64,000 nucleotides of DNA. Origin: Hydrangea macrophylla. Its lineage: Eukaryota; Streptophyta; Magnoliopsida; Cornales; Hydrangeaceae. The notes beneath the pieces are model-generated. The model was not told the DNA's origin, did not search any database, and saw only the letters and a list, made by a program, of their open reading frames with translations. The position numbers and the translations under genes are program-made. Every line of letters starts with the position of its first letter. The first letter of the stretch is position 1. The stretch spans positions 96,119,887-96,183,886 of the forward strand of contig CM066989.1 of assembly GCA_033977485.1 (NCBI GenBank). The letters run 5' to 3'. This document shows positions 45,090-56,763 of this stretch, piece by piece.

Positions 45090-47519
45090 TGTAGAAACCA
45101 TATTTTTATTTAAGGGTATTTTGATAATTTTGGACCAATGTGGGTCTTGAATTGGGACAGTAAATTTATTTTTTTGTCCAAGTGGTATCACATTTGCATT
45201 TAGTTAGCACATGGGTGTGGACATATATGTATATTTATGCTTGTGTGTGTGTGTGTGTATAGCTAGTGGGGCCCACACCTATCACATCCCCACTTTCGAC
45301 AAAACTTCCCCCAACACACCACACATTCTCTCCCCCCCCCCCCCCCTCCTCATTTTTGGCAGCCTCTCTTCTCTCTCTCCTTCACTTTTTTTCTTTTCCT
45401 TTTCTCTCTCTATATCTCTCATTTCTCTCTCTTGTTTGGAGATTTCAAAACCTCCATAGCCTCCTAGAGCTTCAAGCTCAATTTTGAAGACCACCAAGCC
45501 ATATTTAGAGCAAGACCATTAGAGGCAAATTTGATCATCTCAACAAGGGCTATCCATCGGTGTTCTCGGATCGTCCGTTGGGTCTATGGTTTGGTATTTC
45601 TTGTTCAAGAACTTAAGAGGTAGCTTTGTTATTTTTGTTACATTTTAGTTTCTGATTCTTAATGTGATTTTATTGAACTAGGTGTTGATAGCTTATGAGT
45701 TTTGCTAGTGATGATGTTTTCCCCTTTAGATCTCTTTGGTGAGAGTATTTTCCCAATTACTCAAGAGGTAGATTTCATTGTCTCAGTGCATTATTCATTC
45801 TAATTTCATGGTTTACTATGTGCAAGTTAGAGTTATTACATGTTAATCTCGTTTGAGAAACTCTTCTTACATTATTTATTAAATGAGTAATTGCCCTTAT
45901 GTGCCTATTTGAATCCATGCCAAACCTATGTGTTAATTGTGTAGCTATGGTTTCAAATGATCATAAATGTTAGAAATCTCTTTATTGTTTAAGATGTTGG
46001 TTATGCTTTATATGAATTCCATTATCAATTTAGTTTTGGTATCATGAACTATAATGTTTATTTCTTAGCATTGTAGTCCAAGAAATGACATTGTAGATGC
46101 AAAATCATAGTTAGTAGCATTTCATAATCGCTAAGTCGGCAAAGCATTCATAGCATTGGCTTGGGAGTATGAAATTGTTAGAATTTCCACGATTGGGGAA
46201 TGTCTCTTGAAATCCCTGTTGGGGGTACTTGTTTGATGAAATTCTGAAAGTGGGTGTGAAGTGAGGAAGGTTGTTTGTGATCCTTAAAACATCCGAAAAT
46301 GCAAGGTCATATTCGGTTAGCTACTGAAGATCTTGTATGCTACACTCACTTTGGAGTGGCTCACATCTGGTGTTGAGAGTGTGCGTTTATGGAAATTGGT
46401 ATTAGGAAAGTTGCACGGTTCAACCTTTTGACTATTTGAATTGCCACGATGGCAAATCATTGCACCGCATATCTTAGCATGATCTTAGAAGTAATAGTAC
46501 ATGCATTTCTACAATGTCTTCTACTGAGCCATCGTGCTATGAATCTATAAAACCCCCATTTTTAGGAATTGTTGATTAGGGCAAGGCCCAAAAGTATTCG
46601 ACGCGTGGCGTCCCATTTGAAGATTCCTTAGGAGGAAGTCTTATATTTTGAAAGAAAACATTTCTTTGACACAGCTCATGGTAGGAGAATTGCGCTAGTT
46701 GTAAATCATTTATCTTAATCGTAGTTTTGAATTGCAAGGATTTATATTCATTTCATAGTAGTTGTAATTGGTCGCATGTTTAGCCCTTGATTTATAACTC
46801 TTTCCTTTGAACTATGATAACTTGGTATTATCTTAGGAGAATCCTTGAACTCCCCTCTTAATCTTGTTTATGTTATTAAGATCCTCTTGAATCCGTTTGG
46901 AACTCAATGATATTTCCTTTACCTATTCTAGAGGTAACTTTTGGTCAAGGGAGATATAGGGTACCTTTGACCGGTCCAATGGGACCACTCAACCGGTCGA
47001 AGGGTACTCTGCAGGATCCTTGTATTCTAGAGGGGCATTCGACCTATCGAAGGTACTCCTCAGACCAGTCGAAAGACCCTCTGATGTGAATAGTAACTTT
47101 TTCAAAAACATCAAAATTTGCAAAAACTAAGTTGGTTTATACTTAGCCCATGGTTACTCTTTTATTGGAAAAATGCTATTTTCTATTTCTTAAGGACCGT
47201 TTGGTCGTTATCTTTCCCAAACCCCTATTATTATAGACTTTCAAAGCAACTTCATTATTTGTTTTTTTTTTAAATCTTTGGGATTTCTTAATATTTTATA
47301 AACTCAGTTCAAAATCAAACCTAAGTTGATTGACCTCATTTGACCCGTTTGGTCCTCGAGGGTCAATCCCTGACTTATTGACTTTTCTTTAGAATCCACG
47401 TAGGATTCCCCTATCCTTCTGCCTTGTTGGATTGGTCCACGTTGGACTATTCCTTGCTTTCCTTTGTATTTTTTGACTTTCTGACCTCGTCCAAGGGGCT
47501 TGGTTTTCGGGGCAGTACA
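45090..47519 (+). mobile_element. 5' LTR of the LARD-like element
   Basis: TGTAGAAACC to GGGGCAGTACA. Contains a TG run, a C homopolymer (about 45332-45347), a CT-rich block and the uninterrupted TTA site (46065-46067) that holds a MITE in the 3' LTR. Confidence 0.8.
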
Positions 47520-47522
47520 GAA

Positions 47523-47534
47523 TGGTATCAGAGC
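47523..47534 (+). promoter_or_regulatory. tRNA-Met priming site of the LARD-like element
   Basis: TGGTATCAGAGC three bases after the LTR end. Confidence 0.85.
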
Positions 47535-50500
47535 TAATCGTGTTCGAATACCTTGGTACTCTGGGAGTTAATTGGGTCCGAGAGTGACCGTTGCACCTCT
47601 TGTATTTCAATCATTTGAAGTTAAATGATTTATTCTGTTTCATTTAAATGATGAGTTGATTCTGATGGCATGTTTATTTGCCTAGGGGATTAAGTGTTAA
47701 CATGCTTAAGTACTTATGTGTTTATGTGATCACATGCCTATATATCTTGACTAAGTGAATCGTGGACTTGAGGTGGTTTTTACTTTTCGATTCACCTTAA
47801 ACGTTATACTCATTAGCACTGACTTTTGTATTACATCTAGGTGTAACTATCTGATAATGTTTAACCATTGACCGTGCAAGGTTAAAAAGTATATACATGA
47901 GGGTTTCCTTGTTTGGATTATTCGCTTGATGTACTATGCCTTGCAAGATTGGTGGTTAGGTATTGATCAGTGCTTTGCATCAAGTTATATGCTTAAAGAT
48001 CTCTTTTATATTTATTTGATGTAAATTACTCATCGTTTTACGTTTTAGTTGTTAAGGAAACATGCTTATGTGTCGCATGCCTACACGATGAAATTATCAT
48101 CGATCTTCTTTAAATTGGAAGTTTTTAAAGAGAGCATGTTTAGGATTTTCATGCCCATGAAATTTTCCTTGTGGATTATTTCGAGTTGAAAATTTTTAAG
48201 GAGAACATGTTTGAATGTTACATTTTTACAGAATTATGCCTTCATGCTTACGTTATACATGTTTACATCATTGTAACGTCTTGCCATTGTTGGCATGTTG
48301 TGCGTTACCCACTCAAATGTTAAGTAAGGTTAACCGTGTTGTTTGCGGCTCTTCTTGGCCAGCCCTTGTATAGTTACTTGTCACCTATGTATATGTTTCT
48401 GGTTACTCGTAACTCATTTATCATTGTATGGTATTCTTTTCCCATTATTGGATTATCATATTCTTCGATCCTTAGAGTTTCTTTGATCGGTCGTTTGTTG
48501 AGTATTGTAATAGCTCCTTCAAGTAGATTATCGTTATTCCTATCGAACGATTTATTGATTAACGATCCAATCCTCTTGTTCTCGTATAAATTGGTTAAAT
48601 TTCTCATTTTCTTACTTGGTGACCTTTTCATGCGAGTAAATCCTATCGTTCTAATGATAGTTAATTTTCTTAAGGAAAATGCGTTTCATTTAATGGTAAA
48701 GCTTCTTTCACTAGGCTATGGTGCGTACTTACACAATCTTTGTGTATACGTTTGTTTTGAGTTAGCAGAGTCTTTTCCTTGAATTGACTATCGATCTCTA
48801 CTAAGGTTTGCTGTCGACACTATTGGTTGACATTTGAGCTCATTCTTAGAAACATTATTTGTTCCAATGTTTCATTCCTTGTGAGCGAGTATGGCTCCTC
48901 ATGTTGTAACACTTCTTTGAAGTTGATTTATTGATTAATCCACATAATTTTCGTCTTTTGAAGAGCATGTTTGCTCCCTTATTTTAAGTTTTCTTAAAGG
49001 GGACACTCCTACATTACTACTTTGACTTTTTCCGATAAAGAACTTCTATCTTCTTTATCCTAGCTTATCTCACCCTGAATCCTCACTTGGGTGTTTCAAA
49101 TTGCCGCATGTGGTATCATAACATCCTCCCTTTGGACACATCATTCTTTGGACCAATTTTTTTAGGGCATGTTCGTATAGTTGGGTTCTTCGATTTTGTT
49201 ATCACATTGAACTCAAGCATGTGTGTTCCTTGTAAGTCAATGTTGCCTCCTATTCTCTTTAGGATATTTTTCATAGTAGCCTTACTCTTTAGTCGGTAAA
49301 GTGTCAATTGAGTTATTGAATTTGTGATATAGCATGTTCTTATTGCATAATTGGAAAGTCCACATGGTTCAGACTGTTAGCATCACTTGTTGTTTCCCCA
49401 GATCCTATAACTGATTCATAGTGATGATTTCATCAATTCTAGTGAAATGTTCATCTTGTTTTAATGGGTCTTTTGATTCCATTATTTCAAGTTTTTCTTG
49501 AAGCACGTTTATGCCTTGTTGATTCGATTCTCGTGATCGAGGGTTGTTGATTTCAAAACTAGTTCACCCTTAAGTTTTGAACTTGGGTATGTCGCACTGT
49601 AGTGCTGTGATTTTCTTTGGACTCGTTGATTCTTGAATCGATCTTCCTCTGGTGGTTTTGCCTTATTAAATTCATGGAGTTTATTTTATTGAATTCAAGC
49701 TTGAGTTGTTGAACACTTGGATTTTTTCGTACTTCTTGAGGGATAGGTGTTGCTAGATGATTTATTGTTGAGATTCTTAATTTCGTTATCTCCATAAATT
49801 CAAGACCATACCAGTTTTTGGGAGTATGATCTCTTAAGTGTTGTGGATCTCTGTTGTTGACAGCCTTAATTTATTATTCGCTAAGGCTTAAATTCAATTG
49901 GATTTTATTGTATGCCTTGAGGGCTTGTTGTCTCACAATCGTGTGATCTTTTATACCTTGTCTCGCATAGTACCTTATTGTTGGATTGTGCAAGATTTGT
50001 GTGTAAATCTGCATTAGATGTATCTTTTGCTGTGACTGTAAGGATTATTTTCCTTATAGTTAATTTTTTTTTCTTCCCCTTCTTCTCAGGCGTCAGTGAA
50101 CTGGTATCCCTTGTGTGTGGCTTACCTTATAAGGAAAATAAATCTGCATTATTTTCCTTATAGAGTTCTCCGATTCCATTACATGTTGAACTTGAGCTTA
50201 CCTTGTCCTTGTTAAAAGACGTGGTTGTAATTCCCATTCTATTTGGACTTTCTGGCGATTGCCATTTGACGTTGCCTGATTTTATGGCCTATTGAAGTTG
50301 CCTATCGATGTGAATTGTTGTTATTTGTAACCGTACAATTGATCTGTAGGGGGGATTTTTAGTTGATTCTATGAATTATCCATTAGATTGTATTTAGTTT
50401 TATCATTTGATTCCATTGATTTATCTCTCACTCCGTTATTGAATGCGAGTATTTGTTTGACGCCATCCACCTTATTTCTGTATTGGTGTTAGGAGTATGC

Positions 50501-52450
50501 CTAGGACATGTTATCTTGTTAGTAATTTTGATTACTTTGTGGCTAGTAGTGGATCATGTGAGATTCTATGCTCGTGATTTTAGACCTCTTGGGTCGATTA
50601 TGTTTGGGTTACGGGCTTTCAATAGTTGGACGAACCCCTCGTGTTTATTTTCATATCATCTTGATATATTATTGTTGATGTCATTGTTGACAAGTTTGAT
50701 TCATGCACTTGGTGCATTCCTTGTTTATTATGATCAGTGAGTCCTTTTTCCTCACCTTGTCGTGAGATTATTGTGACTATGCTTTGTTCGAGATCGTTGT
50801 GATCTTTCAATTTTATCCTTGCTTTGGGCAGAGGAGGATTCTTGGTGATCATTTGTTTTGAGATCACGTTCGGTTATTGTGGAAACTTCTGTAAAGTTGT
50901 CTTCATTCTATTGAGAATCTTTGACCATATTTCCTCGAACACTTTTGTTATTTGTGGTCCGTTTGTGACGTGAGTTTGTTATAACTCTTGTTTTAGGTGT
51001 GTCGCCTAGTTTGCTTATATCTTTCATGTGACACTTTAAGGTCACCCATTTCGGGAACTTCTAGTTTGTTTTGATGGGATTCGGGCTTTCAATAGTTAAA
51101 AGTTCAGGAGCTTGGTATCGTTATGACCATGCATTTTTTTTGTTTTGGTCAAGGCGTAATTCTTTGTTACATTTTTTGTTGTCGCATGCGACAATGAAGG
51201 TGGGTGAACTTGTTGGTTTATATCCGTTCATTCACCTGTTTGTTTTATTGTTGTCTTGTTGGTGGCATCATTGTGTATTCTTAGGCACTTTTTCTGGTGA
51301 GACCCTTTGACTTTTGGCAGTGGCATTTCTTTTGTCGTATTATTTTGAGATGGGATCTCTCAATAGATCCATCTATTAGTGAAATCGTTATAATTGACGA
51401 TAGCGACATTTATGTTTTGGAATGTGATAATCATTTCCTATCGACTTCTCATTGCCATTGTTGTAGACTTTTGTGTCTATTTTGATCATCGTCTTCTCGT
51501 GAGGAGCGATGTTTTGCGAGTAAGTCGTTGTGACTCATACCTCCTATGTGGTTAGACGTAGCTTTGAGTCGTTACGGTCTGTAGTACCAAGTATATCATT
51601 TTCTTTGTAAATTTTTCTTTGGTTTTCATTCATGAGTGATTGGATCATTCCTTGGGAGTTGACCCAGTTATTTGGTTCATTTTGGAACTCGTGTCTTGAA
51701 ACATCATACTTTTGCTTCGTATGATGATTCTTTGATAGTATATCATTGATCTGCTTTAAGAATCTCGTGTTTAATTGTAATTTGATCTATGTGTGATATT
51801 CACGCTTGTTTAATATCTTCCTTCGATTCTTTTACATATCAATTGAAGTTTATTCCATTTATTCCTTGGGTCTTCCAAATATTTTCACCATGAGTGATGG
51901 GTGTAGAATGTTATTTTCATTCTATGGGTTACCCTTTGTTCCTTAGATTGGGTTTTCGATTGATGATTAGACCATATCTTTTGTCGGTATACACATCTTT
52001 TGTATACTTGAGGCTTATTCATTTTTTTGACAAAATCTGGGTATACTACAGCCCGTTGTGTTCTTGTGATCACGTGTTCCCTTTGAAGGGATCACTTTTG
52101 TTTTGATTCAATGAATTTGAGACATTCGATTGTACTTTGTTTTCATTCAAGAACTTTTTTGTTTGTTCCGATGGCTTGGAGGTTCATGTCCTTTATTATT
52201 GTCAATCTTTGGAGTTGACTCCGTCTCTTAATGGTGAACCTCGTAGGTCCCTTGTGTTTGTTCCTCAGCACCCTTGGTGTGCTTACTGACTATTTTCCTT
52301 TCTGGATTTGATGTGTAAGATATTTTGTTTTGTCATGTTGTGCTAGTGTACACGTTGTTTTGTGACACTACGACGTTTTGGTGTAGTCGTGAACCAATCT
52401 TTGATTGAGTTCCTTTCAATCTTGTTCTGAATTCCGGGACGGAATTCTTT
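47535..52450 (+). other. Non-coding interior of the LARD-like element
   Basis: The plus strand is strongly T-rich. Short frames exist on both strands (for example 48336-48782 and 50453-50740), but their products are Leu/Phe/Ser-rich composition effects with none of the zinc knuckle, protease, RT, RNase H or integrase motifs. I see no host gene captured here either. Confidence 0.6.
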
Positions 52451-52464
52451 TAAGGGGGGTAGAT
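52449..52464 (+). promoter_or_regulatory. Polypurine tract of the LARD-like element
   Basis: TTTTAAGGGGGGTAGA directly before the 3' LTR, the typical Tekay/Del-type plus-strand primer. Confidence 0.75.
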
Positions 52465-55254
52465 TTTAAAAACCCATATTTTTATTTAAGGGTATTTTGG
52501 TAATTTTGGACCAATGTAGGTCTTGATTTGGGACAGTAAATCTATTTTTTATCCAAGTGGTATCACATTTGCATTTAGTTAGCACATGGGTGTGGACATA
52601 TATGTATATTTATGCTTGTATGTGTGTGTGTATAGCTAGTGGGGCCCACACCTATCACATCCTCACTTTTGACAAAACTTCCCCCAACACACCACACTCT
52701 CTCTCCTCCCCCTCTCATTTTCGGCAACCACTCTTCTCTCTCTCCTTCACTTTTTTTCTTTTCCTTTTCTCTCTCTATATCTCTCATTTCTCCCTCTTGT
52801 TTGGAGATTTCAAAACCTCCGTAGCCTCCTAGAGCTTCAAGCTTAATTTTGAAGATCACCAAGCCATATTTGGAGCAAGACCATTAGAGGCAAATTTGAT
52901 CATCTCAATAAGGGTTATCCACCGATGTTCTCAGATCATCCGTTGGGTCTATGGTTTGGTACTTCTTGTTCAAGAACTTAAGAGGTAGTTTTGTTATTTT
53001 TGTTACATTTTAGTTTCCCATTCCTAATGTGATTTTATTTAACTAGGTGTTGATAGCTTATGGGTTTTGCTAGTGATGATGTTTTCCCCTTTAGATCTCT
53101 TTGGTGAGAGTATTTTCCCAAATACTCAAGAGGTAGATTTCATTGTCTAAGTGCACTATTCATTCTAATTTCATGGTTTACTATGTGTAGGTTAGAGTTA
53201 TTACATGTTAATCTTGTTTGAGAAACTCTTCCTACATGATTTATTAAATGACTAATTGCCCTTATGTGCCTGTTTGAATCCATGCCTAACCTATGTGTTA
53301 ATTGTGTAGCTATGGTTTCAAATGATCATAAATATTAGAAATCTCTTTATTGTTTAAGATGTTGGTTATGCTTTATATGAATTCCATTATCAATTTAGTT
53401 TTGGCATCATGAACTGTTATGTTTATTTCTTAGAGCATCTCCAATGCTAGAGTCAAATCTATTATCAAAGCTAAAATTTGAGAAAGTTGTACAAAATGTG
53501 TGCTCCAATGCAAGGCCATTTGTGTTGTTAAAATTTGAGAAAGTCATTTACTTTCTCATATATAGCATAGGATTTGGCTTTTACCAAAGTTTGACCATTG
53601 TACTTTTTCCTTATTTTTACTTCCTAGTGCACATCAACAATCCAATGTACAACTTCAATTGCTTTTGTATTTAAAAAATATCATTTTATATTAGTTGTGG
53701 CAAAACTAGTGTACAAAACACACTACCCAATATACTAGATTAATAGCTTTTGTGTCAAAAAATGACATTTTGGATGACTTTTTGCATTGGAGCATAATTG
53801 TCAAAATATAGTTTTGACATTGTAGCATTGCTAAAATATAGATTTGAAATATGCAAAATAGCTTTTTGCATTGGAGATGCTCTTAGCATTATAGTCCTAG
53901 AAATGACATTGTAGATGCATAATCACACTTAGTAGCATTTCATAATCGCCAAGTCGGCAAAGCATTCATAGCATTGGCTTGGGAGTATGAAATTGTTCAA
54001 ATTCCCACGATTGGGGAATGTCTCTTGAAATCCCCGTTTTGGGGGTAGTTATTTGATGAAATTCTGAAAACGAGTGTGAAGTGAGGAAGGTTGTTTGTTA
54101 TCCTTAAAATATTCGAAAATGCAAGGTCATATTCGGGTAGCTACCGGAGATCTTGTATGCTACACTCACATTGGAGTGGCTCGCATCCGGTGTTGAGAGT
54201 GAGTGTTTATGGAAATTGGTATTGGAAAAGTTGCACGGTTCGGCCTTTCGGCTATTTGCATTGACAAATCACTGCGCCACATGTCTGAGCATGATCTTAG
54301 AAGTAGTAGTACATTTCTACAATGTCTTCTACTGAGCCGTCGTGCTTAATGAATTTATAAAATCCCCTTTTTCAGGAATTGTTGATTAGGGCAAGGCCCA
54401 AAAGTATTCGACGCGTGGCGTCCCATTTGAAGATTCCTTATGAGGAAGTCTTATATTTTGAAAGAAAACATTTCTTTAACATAGCTCATGGTAGGAGCAT
54501 TGTGCTATTTGTAAATCATTTCTCTTAATCGTAGTTTTGAATTGCAAGGATTTATATTTATTTCATAGTAGTTGTAATTGGCCATATGTTTAGCCCTTGA
54601 TTTATAACTCTTTCCTTTGGACTATGATGATTGGTATTATCTTAGGAGAATCCTTGAATTCCCCTCTTAATCTTGTCTATGTTCTTAAGATCCTCTTGGG
54701 TCCTTGTTAACCCATGTCTTATAAGCACTAGTCCGTATGGAACTCAATGACATTTCCTTTACCTATTAATTCTAGAGGTAACTTTTGTTCAAGGGTTGTT
54801 CAAGGTACCTTCGACCGGTTCAATGGGACCACTCAACCAGTTGAAGGGTACTCTGTCGGATCCTTGTAATCCAGAGGGGCATTCGACTGATCGAAGGTAC
54901 TCCTCGGACCAGTCGAAAGACCCTCTGATGTGAATAGTAACTTTTTCAAAAACTTCAAAATTTGCAAAAACTAATTTGGTTTATACTTAGCCCATGGTTT
55001 CTCTTTTATGGGAAAAATACTCTTTCTATTTCTTGAGGACCGTTTGGTCGTTATCTTTCCCAAACCCCTATTATTATAGACTGTCAAAGCAACTTTATTA
55101 TTTGTTTCTTTTAAATCTTTGTGATTTCTTAATATTTTATAAACTCATTTGAAAATCAAACCTAAGTGGATTGACCTTATTTGACCCATTTGGTCCTCGA
55201 GGGTCAATCCTTGACTTATTGACTTTTCTTTGGAATCCATGTAGGATTCCCCTA
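52465..55254 (+). mobile_element. 3' LTR of the LARD-like element (3' truncated, MITE-bearing)
   Basis: Aligns with 45090-47400 or so, interrupted by the MITE at 53433-53882. Similarity stops at 55254, so about 120 terminal bases and the LTR end are lost at the junction with copia LTR sequence. Small gaps, and changes in the CT-rich and C-run block, distinguish the pair. Confidence 0.8.
53433..53882. mobile_element. Tourist-like (PIF/Harbinger) MITE, 450 bp
   Basis: Perfect 15-bp terminal inverted repeats GAGCATCTCCAATGC, flanked by TTA at 53430-53432 and 53883-53885. The partner LTR has a single TTA at 46065-46067 with matching flanks, a direct empty site. Size, A/T-rich interior, TIR and TTA duplication fit Tourist-type MITEs. 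Internal copies of 'ttgcattggag' near 53775 and 53500 echo the TIR. No transposase. Confidence 0.92.
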
Positions 55255-55449
55255 GCACATTAACCAAGAGTCAAAGACTCTTATGAACGAGATTCATCAT
55301 TCTACCTCGTAGACGTTAATCATGCTACAGTGTATACCTAATAAGTTATTCAGTCTTATCATCCACTGTGACTTATTTGAAACAACAAGGATTTGTGATT
55401 CATATCTCACATGTGGAATCACATACACAAATGAATCACATGCAATGAT
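55255..55449 (-). mobile_element. Ty1/copia LTR fragment, left part
   Basis: Sequence between the truncated LARD LTR and the Athila insertion. It is the continuation of 63858-63967, as shown by the ATGAT duplication on both sides of the Athila element. The copia LTR's own far end is not visible, so it is truncated at 55255. Confidence 0.55.
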
Positions 55450-56763
55450 TGATGTTGTTAATATCAAGATATAAAAGTTTACTTTATTTTGCTAAAGATT
55501 TGCAGTGTGGAAGTAAAGGTCGAACCCACAGAGATTGAAATACTAAAACACTTTAATTTTTAAACCTAAATTTAATTAATTAAGAAAACAGAATTGAATT
55601 TGAATTTTAATCAAACTAATAACAATGAAAATAAATCTAAATTACAAAAGCGATTTAAAATTGTTTTTATAAATATGTTTAAGGAACCTAGGATTGCAAA
55701 TCCACCACTAGCTTCATAATAAGGGTATTTATGAATTACTTTAGCTTATTAAGTTGGATGAGAATGGGGAATTGTAGCTACAAGCCCAATTCCTCCGTCA
55801 AGAAAATAACTATGGTTCAAGCACCAACATAATCCATCTTCGGTTAGCAGGAATTATCCCACACTAAACTAGGGTTGTGGTATAATCCGTCTAATCTAGG
55901 CATGGACTATTCGGATACTTGATAGCATAATTCAATTTAAGCACCATTACATGTAAACAATCTATACAAGCACAGCAAATATAGATCATTGAGCACATCA
56001 CAGTCAAAATAGATCTAAGACAAGAATAAACTTTGAAAGTAATGATTTAATCAATAAAAGCACGATTTATTTATAAAAATCCTCGGAACATGTAACTGTC
56101 ATCCATACATAATAAAACTAAAATAAAAACATAAAATACACCCTATTACTTGGCTAGGGTTTCATTGAAACCCTAGATCTAGGTTTAGTTGTCCATAGAA
56201 GCGGTAGATAGCAAGTAGTTGATGGAGGAGGCCATGGAAATCCTTAGTCTTCTTCTTCTTCTCCTTGCTTCCCTCCCTTCAATGGCTGAAAGTGTGGTTG
56301 TATATTGTGTGTATAATAATTGCCAACCCTTCAATTCAAGTAAAATAGGGTATTTATAGATTTATAACATGCTTTGGAAGCTTTCCTAACCCGAAACGTA
56401 CTAAAACTACTTTATTTTGCAATCAGGACGTAATTAGGCAGTTTCGTTCGCGTAGAAATCATCAGTAGAGTGAAATACGCAAGTTCCATTTTTACATAGA
56501 TTGCGCGAGCGCGATATGTGGAGGTCGCGCGAGCGGATCGCGCGAGCGATTTCGGGATCTTCGCGCGAGGGGGTCGCGCGCGCGATTGGCTTTTTTCAGC
56601 TTCTTTCTTTGTGCTTTTTCACCCTGTTTAGCCTAGTATACTTGATTTCTTCCAAATCTTGTCAAAAAATAGAAAATAAAGTAAAAATATACAAAAACAA
56701 GATAAAAAGGTACTAACAAACGTGAATTAAGGCGTATAAATAGGATTTGTTCTCTCCCGATCA
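55450..56763 (-). mobile_element. 3' LTR of the Athila-derived element
   Basis: On the minus strand TGATCGGGAG...CAACATCA. Carries a GC-rich CGCGAGCG motif array (56504-56592) and the TATA-like CTATAAATAC (56350-56360 region). Nearly identical to the 5' LTR except in the motif array. Confidence 0.88.

Larger units (their letters stand above)
45090..55254 (+). mobile_element. LARD-like non-autonomous LTR element
   Basis: Two LTRs of about 2.4 kb in direct orientation (45090-47519 and 52465-55254), a tRNA-Met priming site just after the first and a purine tract just before the second, with a 4.9 kb interior lacking any recognisable gag or pol. That is the definition of a large retrotransposon derivative (LARD), mobilised by a partner's enzymes. 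The LTRs are related to family B. The right end is truncated, so target duplications cannot be checked. Confidence 0.75.

Noticed and set aside
48336..48782. 148-codon hydrophobic frame as a possible membrane protein
   Set aside because: It lies in a uniformly T-rich interior, where Leu/Phe/Ile/Ser-rich frames arise by composition; no conserved motif or promoter is seen.
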